A stretch of DNA of 64,000 nucleotides from assembly GCA_029267335.1 (NCBI GenBank), contig JAJUJC010000007.1, positions 1 through 64,000 of the forward strand, written 5' to 3'. Numbering within the stretch: the stretch's first letter is position 1; each line of letters begins with the position of its first letter. This document shows, piece by piece, positions 37,163 through 46,329 of this stretch. Both the position numbers and the translations under genes were made by a program. Under the pieces are notes generated by a model. It did no database searches. It saw nothing but the letters and a program-made list of their open reading frames with translations, and was not told the DNA's origin. The stretch is from Intestinibacillus massiliensis. Lineage in GTDB: Bacteria > Bacillota > Clostridia > Oscillospirales > Butyricicoccaceae.

Positions 37163-37522
37163 TTAAAACTGCAGGCCGCCCTCGCGGGCGCCGTCAGCGA
37201 GTTCCTTCACGCGGCCGTGATAGACGTAGCCGCCGCGGTCAAATACGACAGCGGAAACGCCCTTGGCAACCGCACGCTCAGCGACCTTCTGGCCGACAAG
37301 CTTGGCAGCTTCCTTGTTGCCGCCATACTGCGTGAAGTCCTTCTCATTGGTCGATGCGGAAGCAATGGTCACGCCGTTTACATCGTCGATGACCTGCGCG
37401 TAGATGTTCTTCGCGCTGCGGAAAACGTTGAGACGGGGGCGCTCAGCAGTGCCGGAAACTGCGCCGCGTACTCTCTTGTGGCGTCTCAGACGCGCTTTGT
37501 TAGAGTCTTTCTTCGAAACCAT
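37163..37522 (-). CDS. rplR: 50S ribosomal protein L18
   Basis: A 119-residue 5S rRNA-binding protein. Typical stretches are [20 protein letters not shown] and [25 protein letters not shown]. It lies 16 bases after rplF and 18 bases before rpsE. Confidence 0.98.
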   Translation of the reverse strand: MVSKKDSNKARLRRHKRVRGAVSGTAERPRLNVFRSAKNIYAQVIDDVNGVTIASASTNEKDFTQYGGNKEAAKLVGQKVAERAVAKGVSAVVFDRGGYVYHGRVKELADGAREGGLQF

Positions 37523-37538
37523 TTAGGCACACCTTCCT

Positions 37539-38084
37539 TTACTTCTTCTTACCGCCGGTCTTGCCTTCCTTGCGGCGAACGACCTCATCCACGTACTTGA
37601 TGCCCTTGCCCTTATACGGCTCCGGCGGACGCTTCTCGCGCACTTCTGCTGCGAACTGACCGACCTTCTGCTTGTCAGCGCCAGAGATGATGATCTTGTT
37701 GGCGGTCGGTGCGTCAATGGTGATGCCTTCAACTTCGGAAACGATGACCTGATGGGAATAACCGAGGTTCATGATAAGGTCCTTGCCCTGCTTCTGCACA
37801 CGATAGCCGACACCGTTGACGTCGAGCTCCTTCTTGAAGCCCTCGGTAACGCCGACCACCATGTTGTGGATCAGCGAGCGGGTCAGGCCGTGCAGCGCAC
37901 GGTTTTCCTTATTGTCGTTGGGACGCGTGACCAGAACTTCGTTCTCCGCGATCGTAACGATCATGTTCGGATGAACCTTCTGGGTCAGGGTCGCCTTGGG
38001 GCCCTTAACAGTGCAAACGCCGTCCGCCAGAGTGACGGTTACGCCGGCGGGGATGGCAATGGGCATTCTGCCGATTCTAGACAT
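37539..38084 (-). CDS. rplF: 50S ribosomal protein L6
   Basis: L6 lies near the factor-binding site of the 50S subunit. The 181-residue protein begins SRIGRMPIAIPAGV and contains the C-terminal signature PEPYKGKGIKY. It lies 14 bases after rpsH. Confidence 0.98.
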   Translation of the reverse strand: MSRIGRMPIAIPAGVTVTLADGVCTVKGPKATLTQKVHPNMIVTIAENEVLVTRPNDNKENRALHGLTRSLIHNMVVGVTEGFKKELDVNGVGYRVQKQGKDLIMNLGYSHQVIVSEVEGITIDAPTANKIIISGADKQKVGQFAAEVREKRPPEPYKGKGIKYVDEVVRRKEGKTGGKKK

Positions 38085-38098
38085 GTGTGTTTACCCCC

Positions 38099-38494
38099 TT
38101 ACCATACGAACGCCAGGACTTCACCGCCGACATTGAGCTCGCGAGCCTTCTTGTCGGTCATGACGCCTCTGGAGGTGGAAATGATGGCGATACCAAGGCC
38201 GCGGAGGACCTTCGGCAGCTCCTGTGCACCTGCGTACATACGCAGGCCGGGCTTGGATACGCGCTTGAGTCCGGAGATCGCCTGCTGGCGGCCCTGATAC
38301 TTCAGCGTGATGCGGATAACGCCCTGTGCGCCGTCGTCAGCCAGCTGGAAGGACTTGATGTAGCCCTCGTCCAGAAGGATCTGCGCGATAGCCTTCTTCA
38401 TGTTGGATGCCGGAACGTCAACGCTCTCGTGACGTGCGGAACCCGCGTTGCGGATGCGGGTCAGCATATCCGCGATGGGATCAGTGATCTGCAT
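38099..38494 (-). CDS. rpsH: 30S ribosomal protein S8
   Basis: S8 binds the central domain of 16S rRNA and in E. coli also represses the spc operon mRNA. The 131-residue protein has [14 protein letters not shown] at the start and the [14 protein letters not shown] motif. It follows an unusual 383-base spacer with its own promoter, so it and the genes after it may be transcribed independently of the S10 promoter. Confidence 0.98.
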   Translation of the reverse strand: MQITDPIADMLTRIRNAGSARHESVDVPASNMKKAIAQILLDEGYIKSFQLADDGAQGVIRITLKYQGRQQAISGLKRVSKPGLRMYAGAQELPKVLRGLGIAIISTSRGVMTDKKARELNVGGEVLAFVW

Positions 38495-38737
38495 AGAGTT
38501 TTTTCTCCTTTTCTAGAAGTTAGAAGGTAGTGCAGCAATTTTCTGCGGGCATCCCGGTCCCACCCGGGGTCCCCTGATTGACCTGTTTGCCTTCTACTTT
38601 TCTATACACTGCCGTAGCCTTTCTACGGACAGCGGCTGGGGGGATGCGACTGTATCTATAACAGCCGATAAGCCCGCACATGGCGGGCTGCCCGAAGGCC
38701 ACGCGCCGCGGGACACCCCGCGATGCGTGAACGACTT
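38495..38737 (-). promoter_or_regulatory. Structured leader of rpsH
   Basis: The roughly 240 bases from the internal promoter to the rpsH SD hold no gene. On the minus strand it has perfect stems at 38671-38689 (7 pairs, 5-base loop) and 38612-38628 (6 pairs, 5-base loop), plus GGTCCC-type repeats near 38551-38575. AAAGGAG precedes the rpsH ATG. A regulatory RNA is plausible but unproven. Confidence 0.5.
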
Positions 38738-38767
38738 ATTATACCACTGAAACGCTTGCTTTGGCAA
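38738..38767 (-). promoter_or_regulatory. Internal promoter between rpsN and rpsH
   Basis: On the minus strand TTGCCA (38762-38767), an 18-base spacer and a perfect TATAAT (38738-38743), preceded by an A/T-rich stretch that could act as an UP element. Confidence 0.7.
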
Positions 38768-38877
38768 GCACGAAAGTGCCAATTTTCAATCAAATCGGGC
38801 GCTTTCTTTAAGTCAAAACGTGCTGTGGATAACTTTGTATTTCTCAAAGCACCTCAACAAGCCGGACTACAGTGTTT

Positions 38878-39063
38878 TTACCAGGATGCCTTACGCACGC
38901 CCGGGATCTGACCCTTATAAGCCAGCTCGCGGAAGCAGATACGGCAGATGCCGTAATCGCGCAGGTAAGCGTGGGGACGACCGCAGATCTTGCAGCGGTT
39001 GTACTGACGAGTAGAGAACTTGGGAGTCTTCTGCTGCTTGAGTACCATTGCCTTCTTAGCCAT
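38878..39063 (-). CDS. rpsN: 30S ribosomal protein S14, zinc-binding type Z
   Basis: A 61-residue S14 of the short, zinc-containing type: two CxxC pairs (CKIC and CRIC) flank the [11 protein letters not shown] stretch. It lies 17 bases after rplE, and is separated from rpsH by a long spacer. The last residues are [12 protein letters not shown] as usual. Confidence 0.97.
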   Translation of the reverse strand: MAKKAMVLKQQKTPKFSTRQYNRCKICGRPHAYLRDYGICRICFRELAYKGQIPGVRKASW

Positions 39064-39080
39064 TTAGAATCCCTCCTCCT

Positions 39081-39623
39081 TTACTTAGCGAACGGAGCGC
39101 CCATCAGGGAGAGCAGCTCGCGCGCTTCTTCGTCGGTGTTCGCGGTGGTGCACATAATGATGTCCATGCCGCGGATCTTGTCGATCTGATCGTACGCGAT
39201 TTCCGGGAAGATCAGCTGCTCCTTCAGACCGAGGGCATAGTTGCCGCGGCCGTCGAAAGCATCGGGGTTGATACCACGGAAGTCACGGACGCGGGGCAGC
39301 GCGACGTTGAACAGACGATCGAGGAACTCCCACATTCTGTCCTGACGCAGCGTGACCTTAACGCCGACCGGCATGCCTTCGCGGAGCTTAAAGTTCGCGA
39401 TGGACTTTCTCGCGTAGGTGATGACCGGCTTCTGACCGGTGATCGCGGTGATGTCGCGGACGATGGACTCGATGACCTTTGCGTTGCCGTTCGATTCCTT
39501 ACCGCAGCCGACGTTGATCACGATCTTGTCGAGCTTGGGGATCTGCATGGTGGACTTGTAAGCGAACTTATTCATCAGAGCAGGTGCAACTTCACTTACA
39601 TACTTTTCTTTCATTCTAGGCAT
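39081..39623 (-). CDS. rplE: 50S ribosomal protein L5
   Basis: L5 binds 5S rRNA and contacts the P-site tRNA. The 180-residue protein has [14 protein letters not shown] near the N-terminus, [15 protein letters not shown] and the [19 protein letters not shown] stretch. The first ATG is 12 bases from GGAGG; a second ATG three codons on is possible. Gap to rplX is 21 bases. Confidence 0.98.
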   Translation of the reverse strand: MPRMKEKYVSEVAPALMNKFAYKSTMQIPKLDKIVINVGCGKESNGNAKVIESIVRDITAITGQKPVITYARKSIANFKLREGMPVGVKVTLRQDRMWEFLDRLFNVALPRVRDFRGINPDAFDGRGNYALGLKEQLIFPEIAYDQIDKIRGMDIIMCTTANTDEEARELLSLMGAPFAK

Positions 39624-39644
39624 GATTTCAGTTTACCTCCTCTT

Positions 39645-39959
39645 TTAGATGATTTCGCCGCAGTGCTTGCAGACCGTGACCTTAGCACCGTTCTCAACGG
39701 AATGTGCCAGACGGGTCGGCTTGTCGCACTTCGGGCAAACGCGCATGACCTTGCACGCACGCAGAGCAGCCTCACGCTTGATGATGCCGCCGGTTTCGCC
39801 CTGACGACGGGGCTTGGTGTGGCAGGTGACGATATTCGCGCCCTCTACAACGACCGTGCCCTTCTTCGGGTCAACGCTGAGCACCGTGCCGCGCTTGCCC
39901 TTTTCCTTGCCGGACAGGACGACGGCGAGGTCGCCCTTCTTCAGATGCAGTGTATTCAT
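39645..39959 (-). CDS. rplX: 50S ribosomal protein L24
   Basis: L24 is an assembly initiator of the 50S subunit, 104 residues, with a KOW motif at the N-terminus (KKGDLAVVLSGKEKGKRGTV). The C-terminal half has two CxxC pairs (CPKC and CKHC), so a zinc site is likely. It lies 15 bases after rplN. Confidence 0.97.
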   Translation of the reverse strand: MNTLHLKKGDLAVVLSGKEKGKRGTVLSVDPKKGTVVVEGANIVTCHTKPRRQGETGGIIKREAALRACKVMRVCPKCDKPTRLAHSVENGAKVTVCKHCGEII

Positions 39960-39974
39960 ATTCCGGGCGCCTCC

Positions 39975-40343
39975 TTACAGTACTTCCGGAGCGAGCGACA
40001 GGATCTTCATGTAATCCTTGTCACGCAGCTCTCTTGCGACAGGCCCAAAGATACGGGTGCCGCGGGGGTTCTTGTCTTCCTTGATGATGACTGCCGCATT
40101 CTCGTCGAAACGGATGTAGCTGCCGTCCGCACGGCGCAGACCCTTGACGGTACGAACGATGACAGCCTTGACAACGTCGCCCTTCTTGACCGCGCCGCCC
40201 GGCTGCGCCTTGCGCACCGAGCACACGATGACATCACCGATGTTACCGTATTTCCGGGTGGAGCCGCCGAGAACACGGATGCACTTGAGTTCCTTTGCGC
40301 CGCTGTTGTCAGCCGCACGCAGGAAGGTTTCCTGCTGGATCAT
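39975..40343 (-). CDS. rplN: 50S ribosomal protein L14
   Basis: A 122-residue protein at the subunit interface. It has the signature [19 protein letters not shown] and the C-terminal [13 protein letters not shown]. It lies 12 bases after rpsQ. Confidence 0.98.
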   Translation of the reverse strand: MIQQETFLRAADNSGAKELKCIRVLGGSTRKYGNIGDVIVCSVRKAQPGGAVKKGDVVKAVIVRTVKGLRRADGSYIRFDENAAVIIKEDKNPRGTRIFGPVARELRDKDYMKILSLAPEVL

Positions 40344-40355
40344 GTGTTCTCCTCC

Positions 40356-40613
40356 TTACTTAGCCTTCTCGATGATCTCGACCAGACGCCAACGCTTGTC
40401 CTTGGACAGCGGGCGGGTCTCCATCACGCGAACCTTGTCGCCGATGCCGCACTCATTGTTCTCGTCGTGCGCCTTCAGCTTATAGGTGTTCTTAATAATC
40501 TTCTTGTACAGCGGATGCTGGACTCTATCCTCGATCGCGACAACAATCGTCTTATCCATCTTATCGGAAACGACCTTGCCGACACGAGTTTTACGAAACG
40601 CTCTCTCGTTCAA
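40356..40613 (-). CDS. rpsQ: 30S ribosomal protein S17
   Basis: An 85-residue OB-fold primary binder of 16S rRNA, with [20 protein letters not shown] and a C-terminal [21 protein letters not shown]. It lies 15 bases after rpmC. Confidence 0.98.
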   Translation of the reverse strand: MNERAFRKTRVGKVVSDKMDKTIVVAIEDRVQHPLYKKIIKNTYKLKAHDENNECGIGDKVRVMETRPLSKDKRWRLVEIIEKAK

Positions 40614-40628
40614 CTTCGCTTACCTCCC

Positions 40629-40832
40629 TTACGCCTTGCCCGCAAGCTGAAGCTCACGGAGAACGGTGTTCACTCTTGCAATGTCGCGCTTGACCTTGGT
40701 GATCTGCGTCGGATTGTCGAGCTGGTTGGTCGCATGCTGAAGTCTGAGGTTAAACAGGTCCTTCTTCAGGTCGGCCAGCTTGACGTTGAGCTCTTCGGCC
40801 GTCATCTCTCTAATCTCGTTTGCCTTCATCAT
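40629..40832 (-). CDS. rpmC: 50S ribosomal protein L29
   Basis: A 67-residue helical-hairpin protein at the tunnel exit. Typical pattern [22 protein letters not shown] and [17 protein letters not shown]. The ATG at 40832 overlaps the rplP stop codon in ATGA; a second ATG follows immediately. Confidence 0.97.
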   Translation of the reverse strand: MMKANEIREMTAEELNVKLADLKKDLFNLRLQHATNQLDNPTQITKVKRDIARVNTVLRELQLAGKA

Positions 40833-41257
40833 TCTTCACCACCATTCTCAGACTCGCGCTGAACGATCTTGGTCTTAAGGGGCAGCTTATGGCTGGCAAG
40901 GCGCAGCGCCTCGCGTGCGACTGCTTCCGATACGCCGGCGATCTCGAACATCACGCGGCCCGGCTTGACAACAGCGACCCAATACTCGGGAGCGCCCTTA
41001 CCGGAACCCATTCGGGTGCCGGCCGGCTTCTTGGAAACCGGCTTGTCGGGGAAAATCTTAATCCATACCTGACCGCCACGCTTGGTGTAACGGGTCATAG
41101 CGATACGGGCAGCCTCGATCTGATTCGAGGTGACCCAGCACGGCTCAGTCGCCTGGAGGCCGAACTCGCCGTTGGAAACGAAATTGCCACGGGTAGCCTT
41201 GCCGGTCATACGGCCACGGTGTACGCGGCGATATTTAACTCTCTTGGGGAGCAGCAT
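40829..41257 (-). CDS. rplP: 50S ribosomal protein L16
   Basis: L16 organises the tRNA-binding sites of the 50S subunit. The 142-residue protein starts [18 protein letters not shown] and has [20 protein letters not shown]. Its ATG overlaps the rpsC stop by one base and its stop overlaps rpmC by four, so three genes are translationally coupled. Confidence 0.98.
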   Translation of the reverse strand: MLLPKRVKYRRVHRGRMTGKATRGNFVSNGEFGLQATEPCWVTSNQIEAARIAMTRYTKRGGQVWIKIFPDKPVSKKPAGTRMGSGKGAPEYWVAVVKPGRVMFEIAGVSEAVAREALRLASHKLPLKTKIVQRESENGGEE

Positions 41258-42054
41258 TAGCGGTTGCCTCCTTCCTGACGGGGTGCACGGCGCTCGCCGT
41301 TACCATTGCGGTCACCACGGTTGTTGAAATCGCGACGGCCTCCGCGACGATCACCGCGGTCGCGGCGGTCACGGCGCTCAAATGCGGGCTTCGGAGCCTC
41401 GATCGAACGACCCAGACGCGGGCCGCCGGTGAGAACTTCGCCCTTGTAGATCCAGACCTTGACGCCAATCTTGCCATAGGTGGTGTTCGCCTCTGCAAAA
41501 CCGTAGTCGATGTCCGCACGCAGGGTCTGCAGCGGAATGGTGCCCTCGTGGTAGTGCTCGGTGCGCGCGATTTCCGCGCCGCCCAGACGACCGGAGCAGC
41601 AGGTCTTGATGCCCTTGGCGCCCATGCGCATTGCACGGCCCATGGACTGCTTCATCGCGCGGCGGAAGCTGGTGCGCTTCTCGAGCTGCTGCGCGATGCT
41701 CTCGGCTACCAGCGTTGCGTTGGTGTCCGGGTTCTTGATCTCGATGATGGAGACCTTGACCGGCTTGCCGACCTTTGCGGTCAGTTCTGCCTCGAGCTTC
41801 TGGATGTCCTCGCCGCCCTTGCCGATGACAAGGCCCGGACGAGCGCACTGGATCATGACCTTAACGTCCTTAGAGGTACGCTCGATCTCGATCGCAGGCA
41901 CGCCTGCGGCGTACAGCTTCGCCTTCAGGTGCTTACGGATGTTGTAGTCTTCCACGAGAAGGTCGCCAAACGCAGAGTCCTTGGCGAACCAGCGGGAATC
42001 CCAATTCTTAATAACGCCGACACGGAGACCGTTCGGATTTACTTTCTGGCCCAT
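41257..42054 (-). CDS. rpsC: 30S ribosomal protein S3 with Arg/Gly-rich tail
   Basis: S3 forms part of the mRNA entry channel. The N-terminal KH domain ([18 protein letters not shown]) and the C-terminal domain are normal to about residue 222. A 43-residue tail follows (223-265) made almost only of Arg, Asp, Gly and Asn, including [13 protein letters not shown]. Low-complexity S3 tails occur in other Clostridia. The tail may contact RNA; it may also be a source of size variation. Confidence 0.97.
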   Translation of the reverse strand: MGQKVNPNGLRVGVIKNWDSRWFAKDSAFGDLLVEDYNIRKHLKAKLYAAGVPAIEIERTSKDVKVMIQCARPGLVIGKGGEDIQKLEAELTAKVGKPVKVSIIEIKNPDTNATLVAESIAQQLEKRTSFRRAMKQSMGRAMRMGAKGIKTCCSGRLGGAEIARTEHYHEGTIPLQTLRADIDYGFAEANTTYGKIGVKVWIYKGEVLTGGPRLGRSIEAPKPAFERRDRRDRGDRRGGRRDFNNRGDRNGNGERRAPRQEGGNR

Positions 42055-42069
42055 TGTTACCCTCCTCGT

Positions 42070-42405
42070 TTATTCTTTCTCGGCGAGAACCATCGTAATA
42101 TGCGAGGTTCTCTTCAGGATCCGGAACGCGCGACCCTGTGCACGCGGCATGACACGCTTCATGACCGGGCCCGGGGTAACAAACACCTGCTTCACGAACA
42201 GCTTGTCGGTGTCCATGTTGTGGTTATTTTCCGCGTTTGCGACGCAGCTCTTGAGCAGCTTGATCATGACTTCCGAAGAGGACTTCGGGGTGTTCATGAT
42301 GATCGCCGCCGCCGTGCCCGCGTCCTTGCCGCGGATCAGGTCGCACAGGATCTTGACTTTACGAGGAGTGATTCGGACATTTCTTACATAAGCTTTTGCT
42401 TCCAT
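42070..42405 (-). CDS. rplV: 50S ribosomal protein L22
   Basis: L22 lines the exit tunnel; its beta-hairpin is where macrolide-resistance changes occur. The 111-residue protein has [20 protein letters not shown] and the hairpin [20 protein letters not shown] with no evident insertion or deletion. It lies 15 bases after rpsS. Confidence 0.97.
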   Translation of the reverse strand: MEAKAYVRNVRITPRKVKILCDLIRGKDAGTAAAIIMNTPKSSSEVMIKLLKSCVANAENNHNMDTDKLFVKQVFVTPGPVMKRVMPRAQGRAFRILKRTSHITMVLAEKE

Positions 42406-42420
42406 CGTTACGTCCTCCCC

Positions 42421-42702
42421 TTACTTACCATTATTAGAGGTCCTGCTGCCAGCATGACCCTTGTAGGTGCGCGTCGGAGCGAACTCACCCAGCTTATGAC
42501 CTACCATATCCTCGGTGACATACACCGGGACATGCTTCTTGCCGTCGTGAACGGCAATGGTATGACCGACGAAGTCCGGGAAGATGGTGGATGCTCTAGA
42601 CCAGGTCTTGAGAACCTTCTTCTCGCCCTTTTCGTTCATTTCGAGCACTCTTTTGATAAGCTCAGGAGCCACAAAAGGGCCCTTCTTAACACTTCTGCCC
42701 AT
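42421..42702 (-). CDS. rpsS: 30S ribosomal protein S19
   Basis: A 93-residue head protein. Signature stretches are [31 protein letters not shown] and [19 protein letters not shown]. It lies 17 bases after rplB. Confidence 0.98.
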   Translation of the reverse strand: MGRSVKKGPFVAPELIKRVLEMNEKGEKKVLKTWSRASTIFPDFVGHTIAVHDGKKHVPVYVTEDMVGHKLGEFAPTRTYKGHAGSRTSNNGK

Positions 42703-42719
42703 GTTTTAGAACTCCTTTC

Positions 42720-43553
42720 TTACTTACCGCCGCGGCGCTTTACGATCTGCTTGTCAGTGCGATGATGCTTCTTGCGAGTCTTGTAACCCATCGCAGGCTT
42801 GCCCCACGGGGTAACAGGGCCGGGACGACCGACCGGAGACTTGCCTTCACCGCCGCCGTGCGGGTGATCGCACGGGTTCATGACCGAGCCACGGACGGTC
42901 GGACGGATACCCAGATGACGGGTACGGCCTGCCTTACCGAGCTGGACATTGGAATGATCCGCGTTGCCGACGACGCCGATGGTCGCCTTGCAGTCGATGC
43001 GGATGTAGCGAACTTCGCCGGAGGGCAGACGAACCTGCGCCATGCCGTTTTCCTTCGCCATGAGCTGTGCAGCAACGCCCGCGGAGCGGACCAGCTGAGC
43101 GCCCTTACCCGGGTACAGCTCGATGTTGTGGATCATGGTACCGACCGGAATGTTCTCGATCGGCAGGCAGTTGCCGGGCTTGATGTCCGCTTCCTTGGAG
43201 GACAGAACCTTGTCGCCAACGTTCAGACCTTCCGGAGCAAGGATATATGCCTTTACGCCGTCCTCATACTGGATGAGAGCGATGTTTGCAGAGCGGTTCG
43301 GATCATACTCGAGGGTCATGACGGTAGCCGCCTGATCGAGCTTTGCGCGCTTGAAGTCGATGATACGATACTTCTGCTTGTTGCCGCCGCCCTGATGGCG
43401 TACGGTGATGCGGCCATAGCTGTTACGGCCGGCGTTCTTCTTGAGCTTTTCGAGGAGGCTCTTCTCCGGTTTCACCTTGGACAGGCCCTTGCGGTCGAGA
43501 ACCGTCATGTTTCTGCGGGACGGGCTTGTCGGGTTGAAAGTTTTGATCGCCAT
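42720..43553 (-). CDS. rplB: 50S ribosomal protein L2
   Basis: L2 is needed for subunit association and peptidyl transfer. The 277-residue protein has [20 protein letters not shown], the histidine-bearing [20 protein letters not shown], and ends [13 protein letters not shown]. It is preceded by a 214-base structured spacer after rplW, unlike the tight spacing of following genes. Confidence 0.98.
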   Translation of the reverse strand: MAIKTFNPTSPSRRNMTVLDRKGLSKVKPEKSLLEKLKKNAGRNSYGRITVRHQGGGNKQKYRIIDFKRAKLDQAATVMTLEYDPNRSANIALIQYEDGVKAYILAPEGLNVGDKVLSSKEADIKPGNCLPIENIPVGTMIHNIELYPGKGAQLVRSAGVAAQLMAKENGMAQVRLPSGEVRYIRIDCKATIGVVGNADHSNVQLGKAGRTRHLGIRPTVRGSVMNPCDHPHGGGEGKSPVGRPGPVTPWGKPAMGYKTRKKHHRTDKQIVKRRGGK

Positions 43554-43767
43554 TGTGGTGTTTCAACTCCTTAATGTTTCGGATGCGCGACGCCGTAGCG
43601 CCCTGCGCATCGCAATGTTTGTTATCGGGGTCTCATTCCCCATAAAAGTCCCCCTGTCAGGGTCGGGCTGTGCCTGACCCTTGTGCGGTGCGCACAGAAA
43701 GGGGGGGAACGAAGAAAGCCGTGCTTTCTTCCCGTCTAAAAGAGGACGTGTCCCCCTCAGACATTTT
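43554..43767 (-). other. Structured 214-base spacer upstream of rplB
   Basis: No gene is supported. Hairpins: a perfect 9-base stem with 3-base loop (43711-43731); GTCAGG/CCTGAC or the shifted AGGGTC/GACCCT at 43656-43681, two mutually exclusive pairings; and a 7-base stem 43582-43611. No promoter is evident. A leader for L2 expression or a processing region is possible. Confidence 0.45.
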
Positions 43768-44061
43768 TTAGATCATGTTTTCGAAGATCTCGATCTTCTT
43801 GGAGTCAGCCGTCAGGGTGACAACTGCCTTCTTGATGTCGGGACGCTTGCCGGTGTGCACGCCCATGCGCTTCCATTTGCCCGGCAGCTTGATGGTGTTG
43901 ACCTTAGCGACCTTAACGCCGAAGATCTCTTCCACAGCCTTCTTGATCTCGATCTTGCCCGCGTCGCGTGCAACCTCGAAGGTGTACTTGTTATCGCCGA
44001 GGCCTTCCATGGAACGCTCGGTGATGATCGGTCTGCGGATCACATCATATGCGAATTTCAT
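43768..44061 (-). CDS. rplW: 50S ribosomal protein L23
   Basis: L23 at the tunnel exit docks trigger factor and SRP. The 97-residue protein has [33 protein letters not shown] and [14 protein letters not shown]. Its ATG overlaps the rplD stop by one base. Confidence 0.97.
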   Translation of the reverse strand: MKFAYDVIRRPIITERSMEGLGDNKYTFEVARDAGKIEIKKAVEEIFGVKVAKVNTIKLPGKWKRMGVHTGKRPDIKKAVVTLTADSKKIEIFENMI

Positions 44062-44684
44062 TATGCATACACCTCCTCGAGCTTAGCGATCGCCGCCTTG
44101 TCGATGATGAACTTGTCGGCATTGAGAATGTCGTAGACATTGAGCGTGGTCGACACGGTGGTGCGGACGCCCGGGATGTTCGCAGCGGACTTGACGACGT
44201 TCGTGCGGACCTCGGGGGTCACGACCAGGCTCTTGCCGGTGCTTTCAACGTCAGCCAGGAACTTTGCGAAAACCTTGGTCTTGATCTCGCCCATGTCGAG
44301 ACCGTCGACAACGACGATCTGACCTGCTGCAGCCTTAGCGGACAGCGCGGAAACCATCGCCAGACGGCGGAGCTTCTTGTTGAGCGAGTAGCGGTAGCTG
44401 CGCGGCTTGGGGCCGAGCGCGATGCCGCCGTGGATCCACTGCGGAGAGCGGATGGAGCCCTGACGAGCACGACCGGTGCCCTTCTGGCGCCACGGCTTGA
44501 TGCCGCCGCCGCGAACCTCAGCGCGAGTGAGCGTGGACTGGGTGCCCTGACGCAGGTTAGCGAGGTGGTTCTTGACGACCGCGTGCATTGCGGAAACGTT
44601 GGGCTCGATGCCGAAGATGGCGTCGTTGAGCTCAATCTCACCGGTCTGCTGACCGGCCATATTGTAAACCTTAGCGGTAGACAT
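44061..44684 (-). CDS. rplD: 50S ribosomal protein L4
   Basis: L4 reaches into the exit tunnel and in some bacteria represses its own S10 operon. The 207-residue protein has the loop [20 protein letters not shown] and ends normally. It overlaps rplW by one base and lies 19 bases after rplC. Confidence 0.97.
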   Translation of the reverse strand: MSTAKVYNMAGQQTGEIELNDAIFGIEPNVSAMHAVVKNHLANLRQGTQSTLTRAEVRGGGIKPWRQKGTGRARQGSIRSPQWIHGGIALGPKPRSYRYSLNKKLRRLAMVSALSAKAAAGQIVVVDGLDMGEIKTKVFAKFLADVESTGKSLVVTPEVRTNVVKSAANIPGVRTTVSTTLNVYDILNADKFIIDKAAIAKLEEVYA

Positions 44685-44703
44685 GTTCTATTTCCTCCTC
44701 CCC

Positions 44704-45402
44704 TTACTTTCTTGCGGAAGCCTTCTGCGGGTTCTTGCTGACGCTTGCAGACGGGCCCTTGACTTCCGGATTCTTCTTGACCGTGTTCTTCAGGAACACG
44801 ATGCCGCCCTTCGGGCCGGGGATCGCGCCGCGAACGGCGATCAGGTTCATCTCAGCGTCGACCTTGACAACGTCGAGATTCTGTACCGTGACCTGCTCCG
44901 CGCCCATGTGACCAGGCATCATTTTGCCCTTCATGATCTTGGACGGGTCAGAGCACGCGCCCATGGAGCCCTGATGACGGTGCATCGGGCCGGCGCCGTG
45001 GCTCATCGGGGAGCGATGCGCGTTGAAGCGCTTGATAACGCCTGCGTAGCCCTTACCCTTGGAGATGCCGGTTACGTCGACGTAGTCGCCTTCCTTGAAC
45101 AGATCCGCCTTAACGACGTCGCCCAGCTGGAACGCGGTGGTATCCTCGAGACGGAACTCCTTGAGGTACTTCTTGAGTGCCTCGCCCGCCTTCTTCAGGT
45201 GACCGGCCTCTGCCTTGGTGAGCTTCTTCTCGGTTACGTCCTGGAAGCCGAGCTGGACGGCTGCATAGCCTTCCTTCTCGATGGTCTTGAGCTGGGTAAC
45301 GGTGCACGGGCCCGCCTCGATGACGGTGACCGGAATGACCTTGCCCTCAGCGTCAAAGATCTGCGTCATGCCGACCTTCTTGCCGATGATTGCCTTTTGC
45401 AT
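44704..45402 (-). CDS. rplC: 50S ribosomal protein L3
   Basis: L3 is an early 50S assembly protein near the peptidyl transferase centre. From ATG 45402 it has 232 residues, beginning [20 protein letters not shown], with the loop region [20 protein letters not shown]. The frame is open 23 codons further upstream but GGAGG lies directly before 45402. A 120-base spacer with a strong hairpin separates it from rpsJ. Confidence 0.97.
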   Translation of the reverse strand: MQKAIIGKKVGMTQIFDAEGKVIPVTVIEAGPCTVTQLKTIEKEGYAAVQLGFQDVTEKKLTKAEAGHLKKAGEALKKYLKEFRLEDTTAFQLGDVVKADLFKEGDYVDVTGISKGKGYAGVIKRFNAHRSPMSHGAGPMHRHQGSMGACSDPSKIMKGKMMPGHMGAEQVTVQNLDVVKVDAEMNLIAVRGAIPGPKGGIVFLKNTVKKNPEVKGPSASVSKNPQKASARK

Positions 45403-45486
45403 TTTTATTTCCTCCTTCAAGGTTATTGGTTGACGGCTATGTCCGCCAACGTGACCCCGCCGCTCCTGCATTTTGAGCGACTGGTA

Positions 45487-45512
45487 TATAAGGTGCGTGA
45501 GCGCACTTTATA
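45487..45512 (-). other. Hairpin between rpsJ and rplC
   Basis: An 11-base stem with one mismatch (45487-45497 and 45502-45512) and a 4-base loop lies 10 bases after the rpsJ stop. No T-run follows on the minus strand, so a full terminator is unlikely; a processing or attenuation element is more plausible. Confidence 0.5.
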
Positions 45513-45522
45513 CTCGTAAAAA

Positions 45523-45834
45523 TCAGAGCTTGATCTCGATCTCGACGCCTGCCGGCAGGTCGAGGGTCATCAGGGACTCAACGGTCTTCTGCGCCGGGTT
45601 CAGGATGTCGATCAGGCGCTTGTGGGTGCGGCGCTCGAACTGCTCGCGGCTGTCCTTGTACTTGTGGACTGCGCGCAGGATCGTGATGATCTCCTTCTCG
45701 GTCGGCAGCGGGATCGGGCCGGAAACCTGAGCGCCCGTGCGCTTTGCGGTCTCGACGATCTTCTCTGCGGACTGGTCGATCAGCTCGTGATCGTAAGCCT
45801 TCAGTCTGATGCGAATCTTTTCTGCGTTTGCCAT
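45523..45834 (-). CDS. rpsJ: 30S ribosomal protein S10
   Basis: S10 belongs to the 30S head and, as NusE, also to the antitermination complex. The 103-residue protein has [37 protein letters not shown] and the C-terminal LPAGVEIEI. It is the first gene of the cluster; GAGGAGG lies upstream of the ATG, and a long leader precedes it. Confidence 0.98.
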   Translation of the reverse strand: MANAEKIRIRLKAYDHELIDQSAEKIVETAKRTGAQVSGPIPLPTEKEIITILRAVHKYKDSREQFERRTHKRLIDILNPAQKTVESLMTLDLPAGVEIEIKL

Positions 45835-46168
45835 GTTTGTTTTCCTCCTCGTGTACTGTCGTACATATTACGAATGTGTCGACGGCGTACGGAGAGAAAC
45901 TGCAACCCCGCCGTGCGTATCGCGTGCGGGCATAAATAGAACCGGACAAACTTCTGGTTTATTTCCGGCTCGACTTCACACAGGAGGTTCCTGCAATCGG
46001 CTTTCCGGCAGACGCCGGGAGTCCCGAACTTACACAGGAACATTGCGTGTCAATAGATTAGCAGTGTTCTCAACCGCCCGATTGTCGGACCTACTCCGCC
46101 GAAGTTACCCGGTTTCCCGGCAATCTCCGACATCATCGCTGCGCCTGCTTTCTCACAGGTGCCCTTAT
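45835..46168 (-). promoter_or_regulatory. Long structured leader of the S10 cluster
   Basis: About 325 bases lie between the promoter and rpsJ with no supported gene. On the minus strand GTCGGA (46126-46131) pairs with TCCGAC (46084-46089) around an inner GCCG/CGGC stem, and several further GC-rich inverted repeats follow (CCGG blocks near 45999-46016). A lone TTGACA at 46048-46053 lacks a good -10. The length recalls leaders that mediate L4 or other feedback, but I cannot assign it to a known family. Confidence 0.5.
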
Positions 46169-46197
46169 AGATTACTACAACCGTCAAACAAAGTCAA
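46169..46197 (-). promoter_or_regulatory. Promoter of the S10-spc-alpha cluster
   Basis: On the minus strand TTGACT (46192-46197), a 17-base spacer and TAATCT (46169-46174). Confidence 0.6.
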
Positions 46198-46293
46198 GCG
46201 TCTGTAAAACTTTTTTGCGCTTTTTCTGACAAATTGTCTATTGACCACAAGCGTTCACGCGCAAGGCGGACGATCTGCTGTCAATTTAATCGA

Positions 46294-46326
46294 AAAAGGC
46301 GGCTCCTTTTGACAGAAGCCGCCTTT
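46294..46326 (-). terminator. Terminator of the anti-sigma gene
   Basis: On the minus strand a 10-base GC-rich stem (AAGGCGGCT with AGCCGCCTT, 46294-46304 and 46316-46326) is followed by TTTTTCG, four bases after the stop codon. Confidence 0.85.
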
Positions 46327-46329
46327 GGA

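Noticed and set aside
45809-46207. A 132-codon plus-strand frame inside the S10 leader
   Set aside because: It is antisense to the promoter and structured leader, lacks an SD and protein-like composition.
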